DNA from: Mesocentrotus franciscanus | Taxonomy: Eukaryota; Echinodermata; Echinoidea; Camarodonta; Strongylocentrotidae | Assembly: GCA_037976565.1 (NCBI GenBank) | Contig: CP137666.1 | Coordinates: forward strand, 49,317,271-49,381,270 | DNA length: 64,000 bases | Direction: 5' to 3' | Notes under the pieces: generated by a model | Seen by the model: only the letters and a program-made list of their open reading frames with translations | What the model was told of the DNA's origin: nothing | Databases searched by the model: none | In this document: positions 25,946-35,732 of the stretch, piece by piece | Layout of the letters: each line of letters starts with the position of its first letter | Numbering within the stretch: the stretch's first letter is position 1 | Made by a program: the position numbers and the translations under genes

Positions 25946-26212
25946 CTATACACAGAACTGTAAATACTGTGACCATTGTGGCCCAGGAAAGTGTCCATTC
26001 GTATACATGGGCATGGGCATTGGCATGAACATTGTAGGTATATTTGTTTGGGATGGAGACGGTTGGAACACTGGGGCACCTGTGAACGGCAAACCAGAGT
26101 TATTTGACATGTTGCTGAAAGCGGTTCCAAGGTCATGTGGGTTTGTGGCGGGAGCTGAAAGTGGTCCTACGGCACCCTGACACGTGGAAATTCCACTGAC
26201 ATCGTGCTGCAT
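25946..26212 (-). CDS. Pol C-terminal tail fragment (frameshifted)
   Basis: An 88-codon ORF following a -1 frame change near 26251-26262. The product is rich in Pro, Met, Gln, Ser and Asn, with a short Met-Pro repeat around residues 61-67. It has no recognised domain and looks like a disordered C-terminal extension of Pol, not an envelope protein. The methionine that starts the ORF is internal to the original frame and is not a likely initiation site. It ends about 700 bp before the 3' LTR. Confidence 0.55.
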   Translation of the reverse strand: MQHDVSGISTCQGAVGPLSAPATNPHDLGTAFSNMSNNSGLPFTGAPVFQPSPSQTNIPTMFMPMPMPMYTNGHFPGPQWSQYLQFCV

Positions 26213-26889
26213 GCACAGTGGATCCGGTGTGCCAGGGCCATGATATGTAAATTGGTTTGGCGGTCGTCGCTCCCGATGGGGCGTATGTTTATAGGTTCGA
26301 TATCATCAGAAGAATCAGGCTGGTCGGTTGGGTCAGGTAATGCTGGTACCGACGAGTCCCTTGGCCTTGTATTCTCCATTACCTGTTGGGTTTGGGTCTG
26401 GGATGCTGGACTAGTTGGGGCTGTGCTTCCCATGTCTTGTCTTTGCGTGATCCCTGGGTTTACAGTAGCGTCTAGGTGTACTTGAGTATCTGCCTCTCTT
26501 TCCTGAAGATCTTGCCGTGCAGCCTGGCGGCGACGGAATTCCGTCAAATACATTTCCTCCTCGTCATCTGAGCTATCCACTGGCCGATTCTGCAGATGAG
26601 AGGGTGGCTGTTGCTGATCCGTCTGTGGTTGCGTTCGTGCCTTTCTGCTAGTCCTTTGTGCTAAAGTGGGTATAGACTGATCTGGGACCAGCGAGTCACA
26701 TGGGAATAGCAGATTGCGATGTAGCGTCCGCTCTCTGCCCTTGCCATCCTCTGAATGAACCACATATACTGGAAGTTCCCCCTTTCTCGCTTTTACAACG
26801 TAGATCTGGTCTTCATAGTATGAACGCAGTTTTCCTGGACCAGCCCTAGGGGTACAATCTTTGACTAGAACCCTGTCTCCTGGCATCAA
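26167..26889 (-). CDS. Integrase C-terminal region (frameshifted fragment)
   Basis: A 240-codon ORF that continues integrase after a -1 frame change near 26921-26942; the same frame is open upstream of its first Met. Residues 1-65 (PGDRVLVKD, then [14 protein letters not shown] and RTLHRNLL) look like the small beta-barrel and GPY/F-type module at the end of Ty3/gypsy integrases, which binds DNA and the target. The rest is a Gln/Asp/Ser-rich, probably disordered tail. No chromodomain is seen. Confidence 0.8.
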   Translation of the reverse strand: MMPGDRVLVKDCTPRAGPGKLRSYYEDQIYVVKARKGELPVYVVHSEDGKGRERTLHRNLLFPCDSLVPDQSIPTLAQRTSRKARTQPQTDQQQPPSHLQNRPVDSSDDEEEMYLTEFRRRQAARQDLQEREADTQVHLDATVNPGITQRQDMGSTAPTSPASQTQTQQVMENTRPRDSSVPALPDPTDQPDSSDDIEPINIRPIGSDDRQTNLHIMALAHRIHCACSTMSVEFPRVRVP

Positions 26890-28118
26890 AACCGTGCTTG
26901 CTGCCTTCTGGTCGTACCGTCGTTTTCCCTTTTCTGCAGATTGGCGGGCTGCTCGCCCGCTAATTCATACGCTTCCTTCAATCTGTCCTTCCATTTGGCC
27001 ACGTACTCCGGCATATTCCTCGGCTGTTGCTTCTGGTTGAGGGAGATACCAAAAGCTAGGTCGATCGGGAGCCTTGCCGAGTGCCCAAATAGGAGATAGT
27101 GTGGAGAGTATCCTGTTGTGTCGTGCTTGGTGTTGTTGTAGGCATGGACTACTTTGTTGAGATGTTGCTTCCAATCGTACTTCTGTTCCTCGGTTAGGGT
27201 TCGCAGCATCGACAGGAGAGTCCTGTTGAAACGCTCAACCTGGCCATTTCCTTGTGGGTGATAGGGGGTAGTGCGTGAATGGGTGACACCGGATAGCTGT
27301 TGTAATCTCGTGAACAGCTGATTCTCGAACTCGCGTCCCTGATCATGATGAAGGCGTCTCGGGTAGCCAAATTTCAAAACAAAGTCGTTGAAGACCTTGT
27401 CTGCCGCAGTCCGACCGGATTTGTTGGTAGTGGGATATGCTTGTGCGAATCGGGTGAAATGGTCCATTACGACCAGGATGTACTCATATCCTCCACGACT
27501 ACGTTCTAGATGAAGAAAGTCAATGCTCACCAGTTCGAAAGGCTCTGCTGTTGCGATAGGAATGAGGGGGGCCCTGTTGGGTTTCGATGGTTTCTTCTGT
27601 TTGATGCACTGGCATTGGGTGGTGACGTATGTGTTAATTGTGCTCTCCATGTGGGGCCAGTAAAACCTATCCCTCGCCAACTCTACCGTCCGCTCTGATC
27701 CTAGATGTCCCATCTTGTTGTGGAGCTCCTCGCAAACGAAGGTCCACCACTTCCTTGGAAGGACTAGCTGTGTTTTTGTTTTGGTTACACGACGGAGGAT
27801 TCCATCATCTCCGACCTCTAGCCTTTTCCACTCGTGCATGATGGACTTGGTACCTTGCGTCTCATGCTCCCGCTCTTGCTTCTTTGGCCATCTTCCCTTA
27901 GCTTGGTATTTCAAAATAGGGGCAATGTCTGTGTCCTCCTGCTGGGCTATTTTAACATCCTGCAAGGAGAATAACTGAGTACATCCTAATGAAGTGTCGG
28001 CCATGTCATCTTCCACAGCTGGATCCACCACCAAGGAATGTACAACAGCAAAATCATCATACGACTGGTAGCGGATTCCCTGGAGGGTGGCAGTCATGAC
28101 ATCGGGAGATCTCCTCAC
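26886..28118 (-). CDS. Retrotransposon integrase (catalytic part)
   Basis: A 410-codon ORF. A zinc-binding region has His133 and His138, then Cys169 and Cys171, a C-x-C rather than the common C-x2-C spacing. The DDE catalytic triad is intact: Asp200 in SIDFLH, Asp259 in HHDQGREF and Glu295 in GQVERFN, with the D-x35-E spacing of retroviral-type integrases. In a working element it would insert cDNA into the genome. It is joined to RNase H by a +1 frame change near 28102-28112 and breaks by a -1 change near 26921-26942. The listed start Met is not a true start; integrase is normally cut from Gag-Pol by the protease. Confidence 0.93.
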   Translation of the reverse strand: MRRSPDVMTATLQGIRYQSYDDFAVVHSLVVDPAVEDDMADTSLGCTQLFSLQDVKIAQQEDTDIAPILKYQAKGRWPKKQEREHETQGTKSIMHEWKRLEVGDDGILRRVTKTKTQLVLPRKWWTFVCEELHNKMGHLGSERTVELARDRFYWPHMESTINTYVTTQCQCIKQKKPSKPNRAPLIPIATAEPFELVSIDFLHLERSRGGYEYILVVMDHFTRFAQAYPTTNKSGRTAADKVFNDFVLKFGYPRRLHHDQGREFENQLFTRLQQLSGVTHSRTTPYHPQGNGQVERFNRTLLSMLRTLTEEQKYDWKQHLNKVVHAYNNTKHDTTGYSPHYLLFGHSARLPIDLAFGISLNQKQQPRNMPEYVAKWKDRLKEAYELAGEQPANLQKRENDGTTRRQQARF

Positions 28119-28362
28119 TGTACTCTGCAGCTAGATTGCTGTTCTCCAATGGCATACGTGATAGAGCATCAGCATCCCCATTTGCTCTTCCCGGTCTATA
28201 GCGGATGGAGAAATTGAAATCTGCTAGTTCCCCAATCCACCTATGACCAGTAGCATTCAATTTTGCAGTACTCAACACATATGTGAGGGGGTTGTTATCC
28301 GTGAATACCACAAATGACTTTGCGTATTGGAGGTAACTTCGAATTGGTCGGTGATGCTCCAT
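28057..28362 (-). CDS. RNase H C-terminal half and connector (frameshifted fragment)
   Basis: A 101-codon ORF holding the second half of the RNase H domain: [13 protein letters not shown] and the closing GDADALSR motif with its catalytic Asp. The first half (HTDAS and KLEFLALKW motifs) is at the end of the preceding ORF; a -1 frame change near 28338-28346 separates them. RNase H degrades the RNA strand of the RNA-DNA hybrid during reverse transcription. Confidence 0.85.
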   Translation of the reverse strand: MEHHRPIRSYLQYAKSFVVFTDNNPLTYVLSTAKLNATGHRWIGELADFNFSIRYRPGRANGDADALSRMPLENSNLAAEYSEEISRCHDCHPPGNPLPVV

Positions 28363-29408
28363 TTAAGGGCCAAGAATTCCAACTTCCCCGAATGTAGATG
28401 GTAATTCCTCTCGGCTGGTGTCAGGGTTCGTGAACCATAGGCGATGACTCGTAACTTCCCATCCTTTTCTTGATACAACACCGCTCCGAGCCCATCCTGG
28501 GAGGCATCTGTGTGCAGCACGAATGGAAGATTGAAGTTAGGATATGCCATTACTGGTGGGTTACTTAGCTCATCGATGAATTCATTTATGATTGCCTGGT
28601 GGGTAGGTAACCACGTAACTGGGGCATTCGATGGAGCTTGACCTCCTGACTTCTTTGGCTTGGCCATCCTGGTCCTTTTCTTGACTTCTCCTCCTGTGTC
28701 CTGTGCTTGTAGAAGCTGGTAAAGCGGCCTGGCTCTCTTTGCGTAATTCTTGAGGTACCGTCTGTAATAGCCTGTCAGCCCAAGCAGCTTCCGTACTTCT
28801 CCAATTGTCTTTGGTGTCTTTTCTTTAAGTGACTGAAGTGCAGCCGTTTCTTCTTGGTCTGGTCTGTATCCATCGGCTGTGACTATACGTCCCAGATATT
28901 TCACCTTCTTTTGGAAAATGTGACACTTGGCTGGCTTCAGTTTCACTCCATGTTGTTGCAGCCGTTGAAACACTGTTCTCAGATTGGCAACATGTTCTCC
29001 GAAAGTCTTGCTATAGACGATAATGTCGTCAAGATACACCTCGCATATCACATGGTTCAGGCCATCTAAGATGTTCTCCATGCACCTCTGATAGGCAGCA
29101 GGGGCATTTCTGAGACCAAAGGGAATTCTAACCCACTCATGCAGTCCCCAAGGTGTGACGAAGGCTGTAAGTGGTCTGCTCTCTTCGGTCATAAACCCTT
29201 GGTGGTATGCTTTCCCTTGGTCGAGAGTGCTGAACCACAAGTTCCCTGCTAGACCATCTAAGACGTCTTGCATGCGTGGTATGGGTTGCCGGTCTGGTAT
29301 TGTTTTGCTGTTGAGCCCCCTATAGTCGACACAGAGGCGAAGGCCACCATCTTTCTTCCGAACACAGACTACAGGGGATGCGTAAGGAGACTCGATTTCA
29401 CAATCCAC
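28272..29408 (-). CDS. Reverse transcriptase plus RNase H N-terminal half
   Basis: A 378-codon [19 protein letters not shown] at residues 7-22 and LCVDYRGLN at 25-33 are fingers motifs; Asp63 in [11 protein letters not shown] and YLDD at residues 125-128 (29025-29036) are the catalytic aspartates; YLGRIV and [10 protein letters not shown] are thumb/connection motifs. [15 protein letters not shown] starts RNase H. The N-terminus of RT lies in the previous ORF, across a -1 frame change near 29385-29397. A short basic insert (about residues 235-265) sits between the thumb and RNase H regions. Motifs are intact apart from the frame breaks. Confidence 0.95.
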   Translation of the reverse strand: MDCEIESPYASPVVCVRKKDGGLRLCVDYRGLNSKTIPDRQPIPRMQDVLDGLAGNLWFSTLDQGKAYHQGFMTEESRPLTAFVTPWGLHEWVRIPFGLRNAPAAYQRCMENILDGLNHVICEVYLDDIIVYSKTFGEHVANLRTVFQRLQQHGVKLKPAKCHIFQKKVKYLGRIVTADGYRPDQEETAALQSLKEKTPKTIGEVRKLLGLTGYYRRYLKNYAKRARPLYQLLQAQDTGGEVKKRTRMAKPKKSGGQAPSNAPVTWLPTHQAIINEFIDELSNPPVMAYPNFNLPFVLHTDASQDGLGAVLYQEKDGKLRVIAYGSRTLTPAERNYHLHSGKLEFLALKWSITDQFEVTSNTQSHLWYSRITTPSHMC

Positions 29409-30703
29409 CCTCTTTCAATCAGATCCTGTAAGTAGGTTCGCACCTCCTGGTATAATGGGCGGGGGATGGATTGGTAAGTTCGCTGTACAGGTATGTCGTC
29501 TGTCAATCTTATCTTCATTTGGAGGTCACGAATGCAGCCCATGTCATGTTCTCCAGTAGAAAAAGCTCCTGCTTCCTGTTTCATGAGGTCCTCTGCTGCA
29601 ACCCTTTGCTCTGGAGTCAGCTGGCTGAAGTCGAAGGTATTGTTTTTCTTCTGTTCTTCTTCAGTTGAGACTGCAGATACTGTCACCTTTTGCGCTTCTG
29701 TTTCGACATCTTCTTCGTTTATGTTTTCAGGGAGAATTGTCCTTATCTGCTCTAACCTCCCAAGGGAGGTGTAGCGGGGTAGGATGGTGTCCTTCCCTGA
29801 ATGGTTGTGGATGGGTAGCTGGATGCAGCATGAGCTCCCAGGACTTAGCTGAACCAGGCAAGCTTCCAATTCGAGGCCCTCTGGCCATCCTATATGCCTG
29901 TCTGGTTCAAAGAGGACAGTGGTTTCCTCTCTTACTGGTCCTGGTCGTGCGCGGACATCTAACATCCAACTCTTATTGGCTGGTATTCGCTCTTGTTGTC
30001 GACCAACTCTTACGTGGCAAACATCGCTGGGGATGTCTGCCTTAAGGAGGTTCACCAGCTTCGGGATGTCTTGTTTGTGTTCTTGAAGGGAAGTCGCGAG
30101 GGCTTGGCATATTCCTTGGAGACTTTGGGAGTTCCTCACAATTTCCCCGATAACGTTAGTACCGATAATTGGTTCATAGATGTCCTCCTCGGTGACCAAA
30201 AATGGCACTTGACACCTATAGGATGGTCCTCCTTGGGTCTCCAGATCAAACTGGACATCAATCCAGCCAATGTAGGGCATTTCCGACTTATTTGCTGCCT
30301 TCAATGTCAAGTTTTTGGGCACAAGCTCCTTGACATCCCTCAAGGGTACATCTGGAAGAATATGTTTCCTGAATTCCTCTGACATCACCGACACCTGCGC
30401 CCCAGTATCCCACAATGCCTCAATTTTGTGCCCATTTAGCAAGCACTTAATAGTGCATCTTTCCCCAACCAACTTTATCAACTTGTGTAATTGTCGAGGG
30501 AGACATGCACCACTGTTGCCCGATATCCCATTTACACTACGATTTGGACACTTACCTGTACTAAGGGACCCCTTGCTGTCACGACGAGCTACACCCGATC
30601 CCCTTGGTGAGCTCGGAGTCGTTTCGGCTGGTCTCTTGAAGCCGACATCCTCGAGAGAAGTGGTTGTCCGCCCCACAACGGTAGCAATGCCGACAGCTGT
30701 CAC
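29369..30703 (-). CDS. Retrotransposon protease and RT N-terminus
   Basis: A 444-codon ORF. The retropepsin active-site motif [13 protein letters not shown] has DTGA at residues 99-102 (30398-30409), and [10 protein letters not shown] fits the second conserved region of the protease. Residues about 250-420 form a linker to RT, and the ORF ends in the first RT motif ([12 protein letters not shown]) before a frame break. It overlaps the nucleocapsid ORF by 125 bp in a +1 frame relative to it, so the Gag-to-Pol step could be programmed frameshifting (Ty3 uses +1) or another mutation. Proteases of this kind act as dimers to cut Gag-Pol. Confidence 0.9.
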   Translation of the reverse strand: MTAVGIATVVGRTTTSLEDVGFKRPAETTPSSPRGSGVARRDSKGSLSTGKCPNRSVNGISGNSGACLPRQLHKLIKLVGERCTIKCLLNGHKIEALWDTGAQVSVMSEEFRKHILPDVPLRDVKELVPKNLTLKAANKSEMPYIGWIDVQFDLETQGGPSYRCQVPFLVTEEDIYEPIIGTNVIGEIVRNSQSLQGICQALATSLQEHKQDIPKLVNLLKADIPSDVCHVRVGRQQERIPANKSWMLDVRARPGPVREETTVLFEPDRHIGWPEGLELEACLVQLSPGSSCCIQLPIHNHSGKDTILPRYTSLGRLEQIRTILPENINEEDVETEAQKVTVSAVSTEEEQKKNNTFDFSQLTPEQRVAAEDLMKQEAGAFSTGEHDMGCIRDLQMKIRLTDDIPVQRTYQSIPRPLYQEVRTYLQDLIERGWIVKSSLLTHPL

Positions 30704-31103
30704 CCTCTCCTTGCTTGCGGCATCGATCGCACCCTCTGGGCCTCCGTTGCATCATGGGCGGTCTGGTGGGCGGTTGCGTGGCTCTCCCCTGTAGGTCTGC
30801 TACGCGTGCCTTCAGCTCCGCAATCTGTGCAGCTAGTCCTGCGGCGTCACCCTCCTTCCTTGGTTTTTCCCTCGGCGGGGTCGTTGGAGTCTGTCTGTCA
30901 GGTGTTTCTGCGACTGAAGCTACTCGTATGGTAGGTTTAGCATGAGACTTTAGGTGGCGCTTCTCCTCCAACGACGCAGCTACATTTAGTCTCTCCAGGA
31001 GGATTTCATCAGGAATTGCAGACTGTAGAGAAGGCTTAAGGTCATGTCGAATATTGTCATTTGTAAGTCCTGTTATTACTGCATGCAGGAACATGTCCTG
31101 CAC
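30579..31103 (-). CDS. Gag C-terminal part with nucleocapsid zinc knuckle
   Basis: A 174-codon ORF. Residues 1-50 finish the capsid-like domain. Near the C-terminus a CCHC zinc knuckle, [14 protein letters not shown] (C-x2-C-x4-H-x4-C), is preceded by a Cys-rich CDRC...CRHC segment that could bind a second metal ion. Such nucleocapsid modules package the element's RNA. It continues the preceding ORF after a -1 frame change near 31100-31116. Confidence 0.9.
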   Translation of the reverse strand: MQDMFLHAVITGLTNDNIRHDLKPSLQSAIPDEILLERLNVAASLEEKRHLKSHAKPTIRVASVAETPDRQTPTTPPREKPRKEGDAAGLAAQIAELKARVADLQGRATQPPTRPPMMQRRPRGCDRCRKQGEGDSCRHCYRCGADNHFSRGCRLQETSRNDSELTKGIGCSSS

Positions 31104-31879
31104 CAGGGCGGGTCATACTTCAGTCCATGCGAAGCCTGTCCTGAAGCGCGAATGATCCTCTGTCTCAGATCCAGGGCTCGCATGACAAATCCTTGGGGTG
31201 TTTCACCTTTACCCTGGACCAGTTGCGACAGCTCTTGGTAAAGGTCCGTTGCCTCCTTCTCTTGGTAGTGTGATTTCAGGACAGTTTTCAGGGACGTCAA
31301 GGTCAAATTGGAGTGGTTTTCCAGGTAGGAACGCAAACGAAGTCCTGGGTTGATTGCCCTCAAGACGGCTTCTACCACCTCCGCCTCCTCATACCCTCTC
31401 CCGAGAGCTGCCTCTATTTGATGGTTTAGGCTAGAATAACTCAAGCGGTCCTTTTGGTGTGCATCCCCAACCTGTCCGCTGATCCTTAGTTCTTTTCTAT
31501 ATGCCGCTGGAATTAGGGGGGGACATGCCGATATAGGTTTCAGTTCGGGGGGGTTTACTGTGTCGTGGTCCTTGATGTCTTGCTGTTTCTCATCTGATGT
31601 GTTAGCCTGTTTATCTGTGTCGTCCACCTGGATAGCGTCCATGGTCCCACCAAGCACTTCTAAACTCTGTTTAAGTGCTTGTAGATTAATTTGGGCACCC
31701 TCTTCTGCTACCTTTTCTGCCAGTTTATCCTGCAAAATCCTGGTAAGTGACCTTCGCTGCTTACCCTCACTTTGCTCCGTTGGTAAGTCAAAGCACTCAC
31801 AAGCATCCAGTAGCTGGTCCCATGACAAACCGAACAGGATTCTCTCGATCTCAAACTGGAGGTCCTCAATGGTCCCCAT
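31076..31879 (-). CDS. Retrotransposon Gag, N-terminal and capsid part
   Basis: A 267-codon ORF starting at the first Met after the leader, 202 bp inside the 5' LTR border. The N-terminus (residues 1-62) is a leucine-rich helical region resembling the small SAP-like domain seen in some animal Ty3/gypsy Gags. Residues about 85-115 are an acidic, Asp/Lys-rich linker. Residues about 125-250 (HQKDRLSYSSL, HQIEAALGRGY, LRSYLENHSNLTLTSL, ALDLRQRII) form a helical capsid domain typical of Gag, which assembles the particle. The last few codons are out of frame. The start Met is likely the true start, as no upstream Met continues the frame that I can see. Confidence 0.88.
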   Translation of the reverse strand: MGTIEDLQFEIERILFGLSWDQLLDACECFDLPTEQSEGKQRRSLTRILQDKLAEKVAEEGAQINLQALKQSLEVLGGTMDAIQVDDTDKQANTSDEKQQDIKDHDTVNPPELKPISACPPLIPAAYRKELRISGQVGDAHQKDRLSYSSLNHQIEAALGRGYEEAEVVEAVLRAINPGLRLRSYLENHSNLTLTSLKTVLKSHYQEKEATDLYQELSQLVQGKGETPQGFVMRALDLRQRIIRASGQASHGLKYDPPWCRTCSCMQ

Positions 31880-32063
31880 GACTACAATTGGTTGTGTTTC
31901 CTAATTAATTGTTGACTGTTGGTCTTGCTTCAACCCTGTAACACACCAATTGCCGTCCTCTACCACCGGTCAATCAGTTATCGATGTCGGTTCATCTGCC
32001 AGCACACCTCTCTACTGGTGCAGTGTCATCCCAGTTCTCGTCGGACAGCAAAAGTAATTTGCC
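31880..32063 (-). other. Element 5' leader
   Basis: Non-coding segment between the primer-binding site and the gag start; it should carry the packaging signal. No distinct structure recognised. Confidence 0.7.
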
Positions 32064-32081
32064 GTCCTGGCAGGGTCGCCA
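32064..32081 (-). other. Primer-binding site
   Basis: On the minus strand TGGCGACCCTGCCAGGAC begins three bases after the 5' LTR. It starts with TGG, complementary to the CCA end of a tRNA, as expected for minus-strand priming. I could not assign the tRNA isotype from memory. Confidence 0.8.
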
Positions 32082-32117
32082 AAATGTTACCCCGGTCCGG
32101 GGGTAATGATATAAATT

Positions 32118-32180
32118 CTGAAAAGAAATGAAGAGGCTGGTCAGAATAGGTGTTTACTGTGTAGCATCATGTATAGAACT
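32118..32180 (-). repeat. LTR internal direct repeat, downstream copy (5' LTR)
   Basis: 63-bp repeat identical to 33316-33378, ending in a strong acceptor pattern. Confidence 0.9.
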
Positions 32181-33315
32181 CGTCTTTAATAACACAAGGT
32201 ATAAACATGCAATAACATATTTCAATAATGAGACTAATTATAAGTAATACGGATTAAATGTAAATATGAACACAGCTAACTCTAAATTCATAAACAACAT
32301 TGGCATAGGCATCTGACTGCTTAACTTCCAATCTGAACACGGCTAACTGTAATTATAGACCAAGGTGGACCAGCTAAAAGTCGTTTGTGTCATTTTACAC
32401 AATAACCCAACTTTCTCTAATTCCCGGCCTGTCTATATAGTCGCACTACCCTAAAATCCTTTTCTGAAATAATACAAATTTACTTTCTCAATTCTAGCAA
32501 AACTCTTCTCTATATGCAGTGACAAAAGTATAATAAAAGATACAAGGAATATATTCTAACAAAATCACACTCAATCTTCAAATATGATATTAACAATCAA
32601 AGAGGAAAACCAGAAATGAGAGGGAGTAAAAGAGAGAGACATGAGAGACAGAGAAAGAGATAGAGATAGAAACTGCAAATTCATAACTAACTCATTTATC
32701 AAAGACCTGAAACTTGAACTATGAACCCAAATTCTCACTTTTCTACGATATTCCCTCATTTCTCCAGTTGGTGGACTACCACTGACCAAAAGTCATAAGT
32801 CATAACATGTCACCAGTTATCTCTGATAAAGACCAGAGAACTTCTCCCAATGTACAGACTATTGAATTGGTATCAGGATTAACTTTACTACTACTCTTTT
32901 GCTCTGCTGGTATAGTGGGGTATGAACTAGTCACTATACATATCGCGTTAAACATACACTCATTATGAGGTGTGTTCACACTAGTTGGTTTAACCTGACT
33001 TAGTATGAATATCTACCGATTTACTCCTTCTACTACATACTAATACAACCATAATATCATCTAAATGCTTCATAAACATAACTAACACCATACAATAGAT
33101 ACATGTCCCGTAGATACATAGGTTAAGCCTGCATCTCTCAACGATAAGTCTGGTTTTATAAAATACACTTAATTGGTTCTAATATCACTAATAACATTCA
33201 CTTCATCATTAAACAATCAGGAGTTGCACCACAACAATGTAATATACGAATTAAACAATAATAATTAACTTAAAACAGACAGAAACGAAAGAGATTGAAA
33301 CTTGTATTTTCTTAC
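32118..33315 (-). other. Putative intron inside the 5' LTR
   Basis: Counterpart of the 3' LTR intron: GTAAGA at 33315, CTGAC then a pyrimidine run and CAG ending at 32118. Length 1198 bp. Here it would lie in the RNA leader upstream of gag, leaving only 33 bases of LTR after the splice. Confidence 0.45.
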
Positions 33316-33378
33316 CTGAAAAGAAATGAAGAGGCTGGTCAGAATAGGTGTTTACTGTGTAGCATCATGTATAGAACT
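33316..33378 (-). repeat. LTR internal direct repeat, upstream copy (5' LTR), ratchet-like
   Basis: Same 63 bp, its final CAG followed at once by GTAAGA. Confidence 0.88.
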
Positions 33379-33617
33379 GATGCTATCAGGCAGGAACCAC
33401 TGACATGACCAACGCCTTCGATTTAGTTTCATTTTTGGAAGAGGGCACAATATGGGTCACCTCTTCTTGGAAACAGGAGTTGGGTTTCTGCACCATTGCA
33501 GCAAGCAGTCAAGAGTGTGCAAACTTTTTAAGATACTGGTGTGTAAAATATGTGACAATAATAACAAGATACATATATACAAAATTTTGAGGGAGGCCTA
33601 TTTTCCAGGGCGTTACA

Positions 33618-33700
33618 CCTCTGTCCCTTTCTTTCTTGTTTTCTTTCTTTCTTTTTCTCTCCCCCCTCTCTCTCTCTCTCTCTCTCTATCTCTATCTAAC
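33618..33700. repeat. Pyrimidine-rich microsatellite at the element's right edge
   Basis: TTTC repeats, then C-rich and CT repeats, directly abut the retrotransposon. Changes in this tract could have erased a target-site duplication. Confidence 0.9.
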
Positions 33701-35732
33701 TTGTCTCATTTCTGTATATGCTATTCACTTTATGTGTAGTAATTTTAAAACGATCTCACAAGAAAGTCATGGCATATTATGCTGGCTAAACCACACCTAA
33801 AAGTCACTATCATCCCATCAATTCCCTCATGCTAATGATGTATGGGGTTAAGAGAAACAGAACAGGTGCATCATGAGTTGGATGACCTAATATTCAAATC
33901 TGTCTCCAGAAACCTAATCTCACAGCTCGCAAAGTTTTTCCTTTTCTTCCTTTCTGCAAGTGACCCTTCCCAAGTTTCATCTCCAATTTTCCGCTCTCCA
34001 CAGGCCTCTTCCTATACCCTCTCTCCCTTCCTCCTCCAAAGCGTCCAGGACTGACTGCCAGTTTGCGTAGTGCCTGGATAATTTTCAGCCAAATATCACA
34101 GGGAAAGTTCCTCCATATTTTTGTGTTTCAACTTATTACTCATTTTTAGGGGACCTAGCTATCACAGAATGACACAATTTCTACAGCAATCGAAGATCAA
34201 ATTTTCAAGAGAATACATTTACCCAGATTTTTAACTGATAAGTTTGCCTCACAGTCAAATAAATCTCCCATTGATGAGCTGGATGTACATTTCCCTTGAA
34301 CACAACCACTCTATGATATTGATATATCAATTTAATAGAAATCTACATTTTAGGCAAGAATATATCATCATGATATATCTCCTATACCTAAAGTCAAATT
34401 CAAAAGATCAATAAGATCATCAGTACAACACTGGGAAGATTCTAATTTCTGAGAGAAAGATGCAAGAGACCAAGTATGGGTAGTCAAAAGGGTCAGCTAG
34501 CAAAGCCTTCAGCCATGGCTAAACATCCTTTCGTCTTTCAACTATTCACCAGACATGTAGGTCTTTCATGTCACTGTCATGATATCAGCACAAAATTTCA
34601 AGAGCTCTCAATCTCGTTTACCAGGCATGATCCTATAAAAATGCATGTAGGTAATGAGAAGAAGCCAGGGGGGAAGGGGCATGGACGTTTAAAAAGTGCA
34701 ACTCCTCCCTCTTACCTTCTACAATATTCTAGCAACACCCTGAAGATGTCTGGAATTTCATGACAATTTTTTGTCAGTATTCAGTCATGTCACATCATTA
34801 GGTAAATTTCTGTCCACACAACACCATGAAGTAGAACTCCTGTCTAGACCTCATGCAAGAACTAACGCTAATCGTCTGTCTTAAGGTAAGATCAGCTGGT
34901 GAAATATTATTAACTCTCAGGAGTTGGAGGTACCATTAAAGATTTTAACTTAAAAGTGAAAGGGGATTAAGTTATGATTAAATCTAAAAAGTATGCTTCA
35001 AATGCATAGGCCTACTGGAGTCTGGACGGTTTCTGGAAAAAAAACAATAATCATAATTTGTGTCACCAGCGAAGCTTGCTTTTCATTTCTGTGATTACTA
35101 AATCTGTATGGCAAAGGCGAATAAATGTAGCTGGCATTGATTATCAACCAATATTTTGAAAGAACATTTCACTCTGCATTAAGGTTGTTACTTTGTTTTG
35201 TTTTTTGTTTTTTGTTTTCTTTTCTTTTTTCATTCTTTTCTCTTCTTTTTGATCATGTTGCCTGGATGAATTTGATTTATCTTATCTTCCCGAAAACCTA
35301 AATTGTCCTTTAAGCATCAATCATGATAATACAAGAGAAGATAAGTGGGCATTGACATTTTAAGATAAACGATGTGAACTGCATTGCATTAGAAAGCACA
35401 TTCAGGCTTCCCATCTATCACTCCCCCAACTTCGAAATTGACAATTTGTACAGAATAAACATACCTAGTTTAAAGATAATGAATTATCATTTAGGGTTGA
35501 ATTAATGATTGCTTTTGCCTTGCCTCATGGTAATATCTACAGCACTTCCATCAATAAAAGTAACAAACAAATTTAGACAGACAATAGACAATCAATTAAG
35601 AAAGCAGATCACTGCGGAGTCACAATTTCCTCTCAATCATCACAAGGCAATGATTAATTTAGTGTTTAAATTAGACAAGGTTATACATGATGACTGGGAC
35701 CTGCCGATGGTCAAACCATGCTTTTAAAAAAT
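33701..35732. other. Intronic or intergenic DNA, no gene seen
   Basis: AT-rich, with a T-rich low-complexity stretch at about 35192-35250. Only chance ORFs. Confidence 0.5.

Larger units (their letters stand above)
23706..33617 (-). mobile_element. Ty3/gypsy LTR retrotransposon, nearly complete
   Basis: A 9.9-kb element on the minus strand: two near-identical LTRs, a primer-binding site beside the right LTR (its 5' LTR), a polypurine tract beside the left LTR (its 3' LTR), then gag, protease, RT, RNase H and integrase in that order. Protease before RT and integrase after RNase H is diagnostic of Ty3/gypsy rather than copia. No envelope gene is seen. The LTRs begin TGTAACG and end GGTAACA in element orientation. 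Reading frame changes seven times, so this copy as written could not make a full Pol. No perfect target-site duplication is present: flanks CACTC (left) and CCTCT (right) share at best a 4-bp near match. Its orientation matches the ADAMTS exons downstream. Confidence 0.96.
32085..33617 (-). repeat. 5' LTR (right in window), 1533 bp
   Basis: Mate of 23706-25241, ending in TG and CA. An A/T-rich TATATAT lies at about 33573-33579, near the LTR start in element orientation, and could be a core promoter, weakly supported. Confidence 0.95.

Noticed and set aside
25946..26212. Possible envelope gene after pol
   Set aside because: Too short, no signal peptide or membrane segment, and continuous with the Pol tail apart from one frame change.
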